Under the pieces are notes generated by a model. It searched no databases, was not told the DNA's origin, and saw nothing but the letters and a program-made list of their open reading frames with translations. A DNA stretch of 33,281 nucleotides from Nanosynbacter sp. (GTDB lineage: Bacteria > Patescibacteriota > Saccharimonadia > Saccharimonadales > Saccharimonadaceae). Location: positions 1 through 33,281 of the forward strand of contig JABZKD010000008.1 of assembly GCA_015257455.1 (NCBI GenBank). Direction: 5' to 3'. The translations under genes and the position numbers were made by a program. Below are positions 14,249 to 22,137 of this stretch, in pieces. Each line of letters begins with the position of its first letter. Positions within the stretch are counted from its first letter, which is position 1.

Positions 14249-15853
14249 TTATTTTAAGCTTTTTACAAACTCCATAAATAATGGGTGCACACGTAAAGGT
14301 CTCGATTTCAGCTCTGGGTGTGCTTGTGTTCCCACAAAGAATTTCTTCCCTGGCGCTTCAATAAATTCCACCAATTTTCCATCTGGTGAGGTACCCGAAA
14401 CCACCACGCCGCCCTTTTCGATTTCCTTAAGGAATTTTTGATGTACTTCATAACGATGACGATGGCGTTCCACGATATTAGTTTTTCCGTAAATCTTAGC
14501 TGTTTTACTCCCCTTGACTAATTTCGCCGGAAAATCCCCCAGACGCATACTACCACCCGTCGACTCCTTCCCCTCCTGGCCATCCATCAGATAAATCACG
14601 TTTTCTTTAGTTTCTTTATCAAATTCCTCCGAATTCGCTTGCGTTAGTCCTGCTCTTCTTGCGCTCGCAATACAAGCCACTTGCATTCCCAAACATAATC
14701 CGAGATAAGGCACGTCGTGATCCAAAGCATAATTTGCTGCCGCGATTTTTCCCTCCACCCCACGATTACCAAATCCACCCGGCACCACTAGACCATCGAC
14801 TTCCGACAACATTTTTTCGTCAACTTTTTCCGCATTAATCCACCTAAGATCCAAGTTCACATCATTCCAAGCCGCCGCTGCTTTTAAAGCTTCCGTTACA
14901 CAAATGTAAGTATCTTCATTCCCCACATACTTTGCCACCAGCCCCACCTTCACGGTTCGCACGTTTTTCTGAGCCCGCTTCTTCGAAAATTCTTCCCAAG
15001 CAGACATATCTGGTTCACTGTCATCCCCCACAAAATCATTCAAAATCTCTAACACCCCAGATTTCAAAACATTAAACGGCACATCATACACTGAATCAAT
15101 ATCTGGCAGGTTCAAGACTGCTTCATCTGGAATTCCCGAAAATCTAGCAATTTTTTCACAAATTTCGCGTGGCGCTGGTTTTTCCGTACGACAAACCACC
15201 ACATCTGGAATAATCCCAAATCCGCGTAAATCCTTTAGTGCATTCTGTGCTGGTTTACTCTTTAATTCTTTCGAAGTATTAATCCATGGCACGTAAACCA
15301 CATTCACATAAAGACAATTTCGTCGCCCCACTTTGTTCCCGAACAATCTAATCGCTTCAATAAACGACAGCCCCTCATAATCCCCCACCGTACCGCCAAT
15401 TTCTACGATATGAATATCCGAATTTTTCGAAGCATTCATAATTTTTTCTTGCACTAAATCCGTAAAATGCGGCACCAACTGTACGGTTTTACCATGAAAA
15501 CCTCCCGCGCGTTCTTTTTCAATCAATTCTTTAAAAATCGAACCCGAAAGCGTAATCGAATAACGGTTCGTTTCAAAATCCAAGAAGCGTTCATAGTGGC
15601 CGAGATCAAGATCGGTTTCCACCCCATCATGGGTCACATAACATTCACCATGTTCCACCGGATTCAAAAGTCCTGCATCCACATTCAGATACGGGTCGCA
15701 CTTTTGCATCGTCACCTTGAAACCCTTGGCCTTCAAAATAGCCCCAATCGAAGCCGCCGTAATTCCCTTTCCTACTCCAGAAAGTACTCCGCCGGTCACG
15801 AAGATATATTTACATTTATGCTTCTCGTTTTGTTTTTCGTCTTTATTTTTCAT
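14249..15853 (-). CDS. pyrG: CTP synthase
   Basis: A 534-residue, full-length enzyme that converts UTP to CTP using ATP and glutamine. The N-terminal synthetase domain starts with KYIFVTGGVLSGVGKGITAA (P-loop) and contains the family segments KCDPYLNVDAG, NPVEHGECYVTHDG and DLDLGHYERF. The C-terminal class I glutamine amidotransferase domain has the nucleophile elbow YLGLCLGMQ (catalytic Cys) and the His-Glu pair in QAHPELKSRP. The ATG at 15853 has AAAGGAGAGG upstream, and a TGCTAATAT box at 15900-15908 would give a 40-nt leader, so this gene is expressed with a normal leader, unlike several neighbours. It is transcribed alone. Confidence 0.97.
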   Translation of the reverse strand: MKNKDEKQNEKHKCKYIFVTGGVLSGVGKGITAASIGAILKAKGFKVTMQKCDPYLNVDAGLLNPVEHGECYVTHDGVETDLDLGHYERFLDFETNRYSITLSGSIFKELIEKERAGGFHGKTVQLVPHFTDLVQEKIMNASKNSDIHIVEIGGTVGDYEGLSFIEAIRLFGNKVGRRNCLYVNVVYVPWINTSKELKSKPAQNALKDLRGFGIIPDVVVCRTEKPAPREICEKIARFSGIPDEAVLNLPDIDSVYDVPFNVLKSGVLEILNDFVGDDSEPDMSAWEEFSKKRAQKNVRTVKVGLVAKYVGNEDTYICVTEALKAAAAWNDVNLDLRWINAEKVDEKMLSEVDGLVVPGGFGNRGVEGKIAAANYALDHDVPYLGLCLGMQVACIASARRAGLTQANSEEFDKETKENVIYLMDGQEGKESTGGSMRLGDFPAKLVKGSKTAKIYGKTNIVERHRHRYEVHQKFLKEIEKGGVVVSGTSPDGKLVEFIEAPGKKFFVGTQAHPELKSRPLRVHPLFMEFVKSLK

Positions 15854-15968
15854 GGGACACCTCTCCTTTCGCCCACTCCATTAACTTTTACATACCTTCA
15901 TATTAGCATAAACGTTAAATAAAAATAGTCTATTTTCTCAGAGTTTTCTTCATTTTCTCCTTAAATTC

Positions 15969-15977
15969 TGTTATAAT
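15969..15977 (+). promoter_or_regulatory. Extended -10 promoter of tRNA-Ser(GGA)
   Basis: TGTTATAAT with expected +1 near 15984, 7 nt upstream of the mature tRNA 5' end. It is divergent from pyrG. Confidence 0.65.
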
Positions 15978-15990
15978 ATAGAAAATTGTT

Positions 15991-16080
15991 GGAAGTGTGT
16001 CCGAGTGGTTTAAGGAGCACGCCTGGAACGCGTGTATGCGGGGAACCGTATCGGAGGTTCGAATCCTCTCGCTTCCGCCA
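15991..16080 (+). tRNA. tRNA-Ser, anticodon GGA
   Basis: A 90-nt gene with encoded CCA. The acceptor pairs GGAAGTG with CGCTTCC, and the anticodon stem CACGC/GCGTG encloses loop CTGGAAC (anticodon GGA, reads UCC/UCU). The long variable arm (TATGCGG/CCGTATC type) is characteristic of serine tRNAs, and the T-arm is GGAGG-TTCGAAT-CCTCT. It is followed by a terminator and then by a repeat element that ends in a copy of this tRNA's 3' tail. Confidence 0.95.
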
Positions 16081-16092
16081 GATTTAAGAAAT

Positions 16093-16115
16093 GACTAGTT
16101 TACTAGTCTTTTTTT
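16093..16115 (+). terminator. Terminator of tRNA-Ser(GGA)
   Basis: A perfect 7-bp stem GACTAGT/ACTAGTC with a 2-nt loop is followed by TTTTTTT. Confidence 0.8.
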
Positions 16116-16123
16116 AAATCTAA

Positions 16124-16255
16124 CGAGAGGGTGAGAATCGTAGGTTAGACCGGACGACGAAGCGAGTGAAAGACAAAAAGCTTGCTTTTTTCTTTTTGAG
16201 CGAAGAGGAACGGAAGGGTTTTGCGAAGCAAAAGCCTCACACTCTCGCTTCCGCC
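16124..16255 (+). repeat. Structured repeat element, copy A, ending in a tRNA-Ser 3' tail
   Basis: A 132-bp non-coding element, about 85-90% identical by eye to the inverted copy at 32634-32766. The left end CGAGAGGGTGAG is the inverted repeat of the right-end CTCACACTCTCG with one mismatch. Inside are an A/T-rich hairpin centred on AAGCTTGC (16173-16197) and a hairpin GGGTTTTGC-GAA-GCAAAAGCC (16216-16236). The last 15 bases, CTCTCGCTTCCGCCA, repeat the 3' end of the upstream tRNA-Ser. The following CCATAAAAATAAAATAGACC is identical to the sequence just after tRNA-Ser(CGA), as if a tRNA-Ser 3' end had been separated from its terminator by this insertion. Confidence 0.8.
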
Positions 16256-16260
16256 ATAAA

Positions 16261-16295
16261 AATAAAATAGACCCAGAGGGTCTTATTTTATTTTA
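16261..16295. terminator. Bidirectional terminator after copy A and the 16303 gene
   Basis: A stem AATAAAATAGACCC with GGGTCTTATTTTATT around AGA is symmetric enough to serve both the plus-strand repeat/tRNA region and the minus-strand gene ending at 16303. Confidence 0.7.
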
Positions 16296-16302
16296 ATTAT
16301 TT

Positions 16303-16716
16303 TTAGCGATTTCCTTTATTATGTAAGAAATACACCAGCGCCGAAACAAAAGCTCCCAGTGTCACCATGCTACCCACTACTATAGTCGCTATCATTGTTG
16401 CAGCAATACTTTCTTCCGTCATGTGACTCAAACGACTATAAATAAATAGTGCAGCTTTATTATTCGTCACATCTGACGCATCCTCCTTTTCCGAGCTCTC
16501 GCAAAGTCGGGCATTTTTTAAGAATACTTTTTCCATTTTTTCACTTTTATCAAAACATATCGCTGGCACATTATCCACCTCGACTCCTGTACGCATTGCA
16601 ACTCTAATTTGACTCACACCCCAAACCGTCAAACCACCCGACACAAATCCTAAAATTAGTAATAGCACCGTATTGCAAACCACAAAACGTTTCTTATTAT
16701 TTTCTCTTCCCGCCAT
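16303..16716 (-). CDS. Unknown two-TM membrane protein
   Basis: 137 residues, family not recognised. A basic N-terminus (GRENNKKR) leads to TM1 at about residues 12-34. An external loop of about 65 residues contains two cysteines (AICFDKS and RLCESSE), and TM2 lies at about residues 105-131 with a short basic end. Such proteins are common near envelope genes in CPR genomes. The start is supported by AAGGAG 5 nt upstream of the ATG and a TATAAT at 16744-16749. It follows the LCP gene but has its own promoter and sits behind the LCP terminator. Confidence 0.7.
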   Translation of the reverse strand: MAGRENNKKRFVVCNTVLLLILGFVSGGLTVWGVSQIRVAMRTGVEVDNVPAICFDKSEKMEKVFLKNARLCESSEKEDASDVTNNKAALFIYSRLSHMTEESIAATMIATIVVGSMVTLGAFVSALVYFLHNKGNR

Positions 16717-16743
16717 TTATTCTCCTTACGGTTACTTTTCTTC

Positions 16744-16749
16744 ATTATA
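16744..16749 (-). promoter_or_regulatory. -10 box of the two-TM protein gene
   Basis: TATAAT with expected start near 16737, giving a 20-nt leader that contains AAGGAG. This gene has a leader with a ribosome-binding site. Confidence 0.6.
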
Positions 16750-16761
16750 CTAAATTCCTCA

Positions 16762-16790
16762 CAAAAAAAGATTGCGTTTTCGCAATCTTC
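16762..16790 (-). terminator. Terminator of the LCP gene
   Basis: A perfect stem AGATTGCG/CGCAATCT with a TTTT loop. On the minus strand it is followed by a seven-T run. Confidence 0.85.
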
Positions 16791-16794
16791 TTAA

Positions 16795-18261
16795 TTATTC
16801 CGCCTTAGTCTCCGTTTTAATTTCCTTCGGCACCACAATCTGGCTACGTAAATACCTCTGGAAATTCGTGTAATTATATAGCGAACCTTCCGAATAGGTC
16901 GAAGCACCCGCTGGAATCACCACACTAGATAAGCCAATTCTCCCCGTACCAAATTGATCAATCGTCGAAATTGGCTGAATTCCTCCTTCTAGTTTCGTAC
17001 CAAAATCAATCAAAGTTCTCACTTCCGACATCACAATATTTGTTCTCAAATTATCTCCCAGGCCGTCAATGATACTCATTACTTGACCCGGATTCATCAA
17101 GATTCCGATACTACTCACCTTATTTTTAATCGCATTCATAATTCTCTGCTGATTAATCTCGCGGTCAAAATTACTCCTCGAAAGACCATAATCCCCTGGC
17201 GCACAGGCTGCATTGCGGGCTCTCGCTAATTTCATCGCGAGATCACCGTTCATGTTGTAATACATGCCTTTTTTCAGATCAATATTTTGGCAGGAATCAT
17301 GAATCCCATCTTCATCATCCGCATAAACATCCACGTTAATCCCACCAATTTTATCCACAATCATTTTTACCGCACTCCAGTCCGCCGCCACATAATAATG
17401 CATCGAAAGACCTGTCACTTCAGAAATTTTCTTCGCAAAATATAGTGATGCCGCATCCTTCGCATTACTCACACTCATCGAATTTTTGTATTCTTCTAGT
17501 GCGCAGAGATAGGTCGCATTAATTTTTCCTCGATCCCCTACTGTACAACTCATCGGTTCATTTCCTGCCACCGAATAATTCACCCATAAATCACGTGGCA
17601 CACTAAAAACTTTTGCCGTTTTATTCTCTTGATTGATCGAAGCCACCAAAATTGAATCGGTTAATTCTTGTCCACCGTGGCCTTTTGCATCTTCCGAAGT
17701 ACCAAAAATCAAGAAATTCGTCTGGCCATTTTCGTCCTTCTTTAATTCCGAACTAATCAAAATATCCATCGGGTTCCCCTTAAACACCGCAGTCGAATGA
17801 GAAAGCAACATATACATCAAAGTGATTGCCGTAATAATTAAAACTAAAATTACCGACAAGGCAATCATCACAATTTTTGCCCAAAGTGGCACCTTGTTCT
17901 TGTCTGATTTTTTTGTCGTTGGTTTTTTGGCTTTTACATCAAGTTCCGCTTCTGCTTTTTTTGAAATAGTTTCTGCATTTTCTGGAATCGCTTCCGCTTT
18001 TCTTGATTCCGCCTCTGCTTTTTCTAAAACCGCTTCTGCTTTTTCTAAAACCGCTTCTGCTTTTTTCAATTCCGCTTTTGCTATTTTTTCAGCATCCTTT
18101 TTCGGCATCACATTTAAGTCGACTTTATTCGAAACCGCTTCTGCTTTTTCTACCAAATTTTTAGCCTCAGAAAAATCCTTCACCGCCATTTTTTTCTTAG
18201 CGTGATTATGATTCTTCTTCTGATTTACCCCACTTTTCTTCGACTTTTTTTTCTTTGCCAT
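16795..18261 (-). CDS. LytR-CpsA-Psr (LCP) family envelope transferase
   Basis: 488 residues. A Lys-rich cytoplasmic N-terminus contains an Ala/Glu/Lys tract with near-perfect 7-residue repeats (KAEAVLE type, about residues 70-112). One TM follows at about residues 125-150, then the extracellular LCP domain. Diagnostic LCP segments are visible: TDSILVASINQENKTAKVFS followed by VPRDLWV with its Arg, DKIGGINVDV, and the R-rich strand KLARARNAACAPGDYGLSRS with DREINQQRIMNAI. LCP enzymes move polyprenyl-phosphate-linked glycopolymers onto the cell wall or proteins. The polyprenyl glycosylphosphotransferase at 31029 could feed such a pathway (inference). A TGTTATGAT box at 18286-18294 lies upstream. 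Confidence 0.92.
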   Translation of the reverse strand: MAKKKKSKKSGVNQKKNHNHAKKKMAVKDFSEAKNLVEKAEAVSNKVDLNVMPKKDAEKIAKAELKKAEAVLEKAEAVLEKAEAESRKAEAIPENAETISKKAEAELDVKAKKPTTKKSDKNKVPLWAKIVMIALSVILVLIITAITLMYMLLSHSTAVFKGNPMDILISSELKKDENGQTNFLIFGTSEDAKGHGGQELTDSILVASINQENKTAKVFSVPRDLWVNYSVAGNEPMSCTVGDRGKINATYLCALEEYKNSMSVSNAKDAASLYFAKKISEVTGLSMHYYVAADWSAVKMIVDKIGGINVDVYADDEDGIHDSCQNIDLKKGMYYNMNGDLAMKLARARNAACAPGDYGLSRSNFDREINQQRIMNAIKNKVSSIGILMNPGQVMSIIDGLGDNLRTNIVMSEVRTLIDFGTKLEGGIQPISTIDQFGTGRIGLSSVVIPAGASTYSEGSLYNYTNFQRYLRSQIVVPKEIKTETKAE

Positions 18262-18285
18262 AAAAACCCAATAAATTTCTACATA

Positions 18286-18294
18286 ATCATAACA
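18286..18294 (-). promoter_or_regulatory. Extended -10 promoter of the LCP gene
   Basis: TGTTATGAT with expected start near 18279 leaves an 18-nt leader. It is divergent from the ABC transporter promoter. Confidence 0.45.
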
Positions 18295-18311
18295 TATTTT
18301 TCTTTTTAGTT

Positions 18312-18317
18312 TATAAT
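18312..18317 (+). promoter_or_regulatory. -10 promoter of the ABC transporter operon, near-leaderless
   Basis: TATAAT predicts +1 at 18324, one base before the ATG at 18325. No ribosome-binding site is present. Confidence 0.6.
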
Positions 18318-18324
18318 AAGACTA

Positions 18325-19656
18325 ATGGCACAAGAGGTAAACAATCAACAAACATCCCCAAATAATTTGATCGAACTGCATGATATTAATCGTGTTTTTG
18401 GCATCGGCGAAGCGGAATCTTACGCTCTCCAAAATTTCTATTTGCAGGTCAAACCTGGTGAATTTATTATGATCATGGGTCCATCTGGCTGTGGTAAAAC
18501 TACATTGCTTAACATTCTCGGTTTTCTCGACCACCCCACCTCTGGCCAATATTTCTTAAATCAAACTCCAACCTCGCATTTTAGCAGTCGTCGTCTCGCC
18601 AAACTTCGTTCCCAAAAAATTGGTATTATTTTCCAGGAATATAACCTCATTCCTACCCTCACGGTTCTTGAGAACGTCGCTCTTCCTCTTATTTACGCCG
18701 GCGTCAGTCATACCAAAGCCATCATTAAGGCTTCCGAAACTCTGAAAAATTTCGATCTCCAAACTAAAGAATATTATTACCCGTACCAACTCTCCGGTGG
18801 TCAAAAGCAACGCGTCGCCATTGCTCGCGCCCTGGTCGCCAATCCGGAAATTATTCTCGCCGATGAGCCGACCGGCAGTCTCGATACGAAGAGCTCCGAA
18901 GCTGTTATGCAGGAACTTCACCGTGTCCACCAAGCCGGTAATACTATTATTATGGTGACTCACAACCCAGCCCTCACCAAGTACGCTACTCGCGTACTTC
19001 ATATGATTGATGGCTCGATTGATCGCGACTTCAAGTTCGTCGCCGACCATAATCTTCCAGAACGCATTGATATTCACTTCAATTCCAAAACCTCTAAGCC
19101 AGAAGCCCCTCAAATTATTAATGCGGATGCGCCTCGTATTGCTAAGCCTGAAGCACCTCGTGTTACTAAATCTGAGACATCTCACGTCATTAAACCCGAA
19201 GCTCCTCGCGTTGCACCAGAACCAAAACCTGAAATTCCTCGTCCCAAAATTACCCGTAGCCCAGAATCCACCGTTAATCCTTTTGAGCCAAAATTCATTC
19301 CAAATACCCCTGAAAAACCTACTGAAAAATCTGTCGAAAAACCTCTTTCCTACAACCTTGGCACTATTTCTGAACTTCCAAATTCTACTAAAAAACCAAC
19401 ACCCACTCCAGTCAAGGAATATTTCCCTCCAGCTAAACCTGAAACCGAAGCAACCGAACCAGAAACCACCGAGACTTCAGAAGCTGAATCAGAAAAGATT
19501 GAACGCATTTCCCAAATTGCTACTATTACTCCAATCAAGCGTAATAAATCTAACTCCGCACTCAAATTTAATCTTAATTTCGGCAAAAAATCCGCTAAAA
19601 ATAATTCCGCTAAGTCTCACACTAAAAAATCTGCAAAAAAGAAAGGTCACAAATAA
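18325..19656 (+). CDS. MacB/LolD-type ABC transporter ATPase with a long repetitive C-terminal extension
   Basis: 443 residues. The first 235 form a standard ABC ATPase of the MacB/LolD group: Walker A GPSGCGKTT (52-60), Q-loop in FQEYNLIPTLTV, signature LSGGQ (156-160), Walker B IILADE (176-181) followed by PTGSLD, and the switch His in VTHNP. The remaining 200 residues are unusual for an ATPase: Pro/Ala/Lys repeats of the KPEAPRV type (about residues 250-300), a Glu/Thr/Pro-rich stretch, and a very basic Lys/Ser end (KSAKKNSAKSHTKKSAKKKG). The stop overlaps the permease start (TAATG). It should energise the partner permease, which acts mechanically on extracytoplasmic substrates. The tail's role is unknown. 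Confidence 0.88.
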   Translation: MAQEVNNQQTSPNNLIELHDINRVFGIGEAESYALQNFYLQVKPGEFIMIMGPSGCGKTTLLNILGFLDHPTSGQYFLNQTPTSHFSSRRLAKLRSQKIGIIFQEYNLIPTLTVLENVALPLIYAGVSHTKAIIKASETLKNFDLQTKEYYYPYQLSGGQKQRVAIARALVANPEIILADEPTGSLDTKSSEAVMQELHRVHQAGNTIIMVTHNPALTKYATRVLHMIDGSIDRDFKFVADHNLPERIDIHFNSKTSKPEAPQIINADAPRIAKPEAPRVTKSETSHVIKPEAPRVAPEPKPEIPRPKITRSPESTVNPFEPKFIPNTPEKPTEKSVEKPLSYNLGTISELPNSTKKPTPTPVKEYFPPAKPETEATEPETTETSEAESEKIERISQIATITPIKRNKSNSALKFNLNFGKKSAKNNSAKSHTKKSAKKKGHK

Positions 19657-20861
19657 TGTCATTGTTGCTTCGCACAAATTACGCCATCGCCCGCTCTTCT
19701 TTGAAGCGCCAAAAATTACGTACTTTTCTCACCTCTCTTGGTATCGCTATTGGTATCGCTAGCATCGTCTACACTTTTGGTATTATCGGCAGTTTCAAAA
19801 ATCTTGTTAAATCCGAAACTAATGATGCACTTCTTGTGCTCCAGCAAAAACCCGAGGAGTCTACCGACATCTCTTCTATTCTCACTGCCAAACCCCTCAC
19901 TTCTTCCCCTTTTAGCAAAGAAACTGTCGAACTGATCCAAAAGTCCATTAATACCACTGCCGCCGTTTCACCTCTTACTCCTATCACCTGTAATCTTTCT
20001 GGCGATAATCTCGTCGCTAATGGTAATATTCTTGGCGTCAACGAATCCGCTCTCAAAATTCTCGGTCTCAAAATCAAAACCGGTTCTTTCCAAAGCGACG
20101 CCAGTCTCAAAACCATCGTGCTCGGCCACAATCTTTCCCTTCAACTTTTTGGCACTGCCGAAAGTATTGGCAAAACCGTCAATATCAAGGGTGAGCGTTA
20201 CATCGTTACCGGTGTTCTCGAAAACCAAGATAACCCTCGCAATTTCACCCGTTTTAATTTCAATCAAGTCGGTCTGGTCAATTTCGATCAGTTAGCCACC
20301 CTAAACCCAATTATCGAAAAAGTTCTCATTCAATTACCAGATCATACCACCATGCTTTCTATTAAAGATTCTCTGAATAAAAAACTTTCCGAAAATCCTA
20401 ACCTCGCTGGCGCCTTCCAACTCGCCTCCGAAGAACAAATTTCCCACCCAGCTTCTTCCAATATCAAGCTCATTACCGTCCTACTTTCAATTATTGCCAT
20501 TATCTCCATCATCGTTGGATCTATCAGTATCACTAGCATTATGATTGCCACAGTTACCGAACGCACTCATGAAATCGGTGTTCGAAAAGCCATCGGTGCC
20601 ACTCACTTTAATATTTTCCTACAGTTTATTTTCGAATCCATTCTCCTTAACCTCTCAGGTGCCGTGCTCGGTTTCATTATCGGTTATGCCGCACTTCTCG
20701 TCACCGCCTTTCTCACCGAATTCAAAATTTATTTCTCACCCGAAATTCCTGCCATCGCTCTCGGTGTCGCACTTTTCACTGGCTTTATTTCTGGCACAAT
20801 CCCATCTTTAAAAGCTGCAGGTAAGAACCCTATCGATTCCATCAAACAGCCAAATCGCTAA
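19656..20861 (+). CDS. MacB-like FtsX-family ABC transporter permease
   Basis: 401 residues with the MacB/FtsX layout. TM1 (about residues 20-42) follows the coupling-type N-terminus LKRQKLRTFLTSLGIAIGIAS. A large extracellular domain covers about residues 45-265. Three C-terminal TMs (about 275-300, 330-355, 365-390) surround the conserved segment ERTHEIGVRKAIGAT, which contacts the ATPase. Such permeases do not form a channel in MacB but drive envelope export by shape change. It is translated from the ATPase message. The coding strand is strikingly C-rich, following the strand bias of the whole window. Confidence 0.88.
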   Translation: MSLLLRTNYAIARSSLKRQKLRTFLTSLGIAIGIASIVYTFGIIGSFKNLVKSETNDALLVLQQKPEESTDISSILTAKPLTSSPFSKETVELIQKSINTTAAVSPLTPITCNLSGDNLVANGNILGVNESALKILGLKIKTGSFQSDASLKTIVLGHNLSLQLFGTAESIGKTVNIKGERYIVTGVLENQDNPRNFTRFNFNQVGLVNFDQLATLNPIIEKVLIQLPDHTTMLSIKDSLNKKLSENPNLAGAFQLASEEQISHPASSNIKLITVLLSIIAIISIIVGSISITSIMIATVTERTHEIGVRKAIGATHFNIFLQFIFESILLNLSGAVLGFIIGYAALLVTAFLTEFKIYFSPEIPAIALGVALFTGFISGTIPSLKAAGKNPIDSIKQPNR

Positions 20862-20942
20862 CCTTACTTCATTTAGTTCATACTCGCTTCATCTATTTTA
20901 ATCTTCATTCGACTCCTATCTTAGGCCATTCTTCCCTGTTCG

Positions 20943-20951
20943 TGGTATAAT
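20943..20951 (+). promoter_or_regulatory. Extended -10 promoter of tsaD, leaderless
   Basis: TGGTATAAT with the last T at -7 gives +1 exactly on the A of the tsaD ATG (20958). Confidence 0.7.
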
Positions 20952-20957
20952 TTACTC

Positions 20958-22010
20958 ATGAAAATTTTGGGTATCGAAACTTCTTGTGACGAAACTGCCG
21001 CCGCCATTGTCGAAAATGGTGATCAAATTTTGAGCAATGTTGTAGTTTCTCAAATCGATATCTTTGCAAATTACGGTGGTGTAATTCCCGAAATTGCTGC
21101 CCGCTCCCATCTCGAAGCCATTCAACCAGTCATCCACCAGGCTTTCGCTGAAGCCAGCCTCAAACCGAATGACTGGTCACAAATTGACGCCATCGCCGTC
21201 ACTCACACTCCGGGGCTACTTGGCTCGCTTCTCGTTGGTACACTTTCCGCTCGCACTATCAGCATTTTGCACCACATCCCTTTCTATCCAGTACATCACC
21301 TCAAATCTCATATTTATGCCAACTGGCTCACCGAAAAACCCGAATTTCCCCTCCTTGCCCTGGTCATTTCTGGCGGCCATACTCAAATCATCCGCATGTC
21401 TTCCCACAATCATTTTGAAATTATCGCCTCTACTCGCGATGATGCCGTCGGTGAATGTTTTGATAAAATCGCCAAAATTCTTGGTCTTCCCTATCCAGGC
21501 GGTCCAGCTATTTCCCGTCTCGCCAAATCTGGCAATCCTCATCGCTTTATTTTTCCTCACCCACTCGCCAATTCCCTCGACTTTTCTTTTTCTGGTCTCA
21601 AAACCGCCTTCCTTCGCACCGTCCAAAATCTAGTCAATGTTCCGATTTCCTACCCATCCTCCAAGCTCGCCGACTTACTCGACGATACTACTAAGGCCGA
21701 TCTCGCCGCCTCTTTCGACCAAGCCGTCACCGATATTCTCCTCGAAAAAATCACTACCGCTATTAAACAAAATCCCGAGACAAAATCTCTCGTCATTGCT
21801 GGTGGTGTCTCCGCTAATCAAACCATACGTGAAGACGCCAAAAAACTGGAATCAAAATTCAAAAATCTCAAATGTTATTTCCCACTCCCGAAATTTTCTG
21901 GCGATAACGCCGCCATGGTTGCTTCCGCCGCTTATTATGAAATTCTATCCGGCGTCCAACCTTACGACCCATATAAACTCAATATCCTTCCCCGTTCCGA
22001 AATTAAATAA
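20958..22010 (+). CDS. tsaD: tRNA threonylcarbamoyladenosine (t6A) transferase TsaD
   Basis: A 350-residue ASKHA-fold enzyme that transfers the threonylcarbamoyl group onto A37 of ANN-decoding tRNAs, together with TsaB and TsaE. Family marks: ILGIETSCDETAAAIV at the N-terminus, GGVIPEIAARSH, the metal-binding His pair in PVHHLKSHIYANW (HxxxH), ISGGHTQI, DAVGECFDKIAKILGLPYPGGP, and the C-terminal VIAGGVSANQ and SGDNAAMVA. Length is normal. It has its own leaderless promoter and terminator and is not coupled to neighbours. Confidence 0.97.
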   Translation: MKILGIETSCDETAAAIVENGDQILSNVVVSQIDIFANYGGVIPEIAARSHLEAIQPVIHQAFAEASLKPNDWSQIDAIAVTHTPGLLGSLLVGTLSARTISILHHIPFYPVHHLKSHIYANWLTEKPEFPLLALVISGGHTQIIRMSSHNHFEIIASTRDDAVGECFDKIAKILGLPYPGGPAISRLAKSGNPHRFIFPHPLANSLDFSFSGLKTAFLRTVQNLVNVPISYPSSKLADLLDDTTKADLAASFDQAVTDILLEKITTAIKQNPETKSLVIAGGVSANQTIREDAKKLESKFKNLKCYFPLPKFSGDNAAMVASAAYYEILSGVQPYDPYKLNILPRSEIK

Positions 22011-22028
22011 TCAAAAAATTACCACCCA

Positions 22029-22057
22029 AATATTCCCCATATCGGGAATATTTTTTT
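22029..22057 (+). terminator. Terminator of tsaD
   Basis: AATATTCCC pairs with GGGAATATT around a 6-nt loop, followed by a T run. Confidence 0.85.
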
Positions 22058-22100
22058 AACTTCCATTTATTTTTCATTTGAAAATCCGGCCAATTTTATA

Positions 22101-22106
22101 TATAAT
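22101..22106 (+). promoter_or_regulatory. -10 box of the BspA-like protein gene
   Basis: TATAAT in a TA-rich stretch gives a start near 22113 and a 25-nt leader containing GGAGG (22126-22130), 7 nt before the GTG start. Confidence 0.55.
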
Positions 22107-22137
22107 TAAGCATAATTAGTTTATTGGAGGTTTATTT

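Noticed and set aside
18556..19185. Long minus-strand frame (209 codons) opposite the ABC ATPase
   Set aside because: It mirrors the ATPase gene, whose Walker and signature motifs are intact, and its translation resembles no family. It is an antisense shadow.
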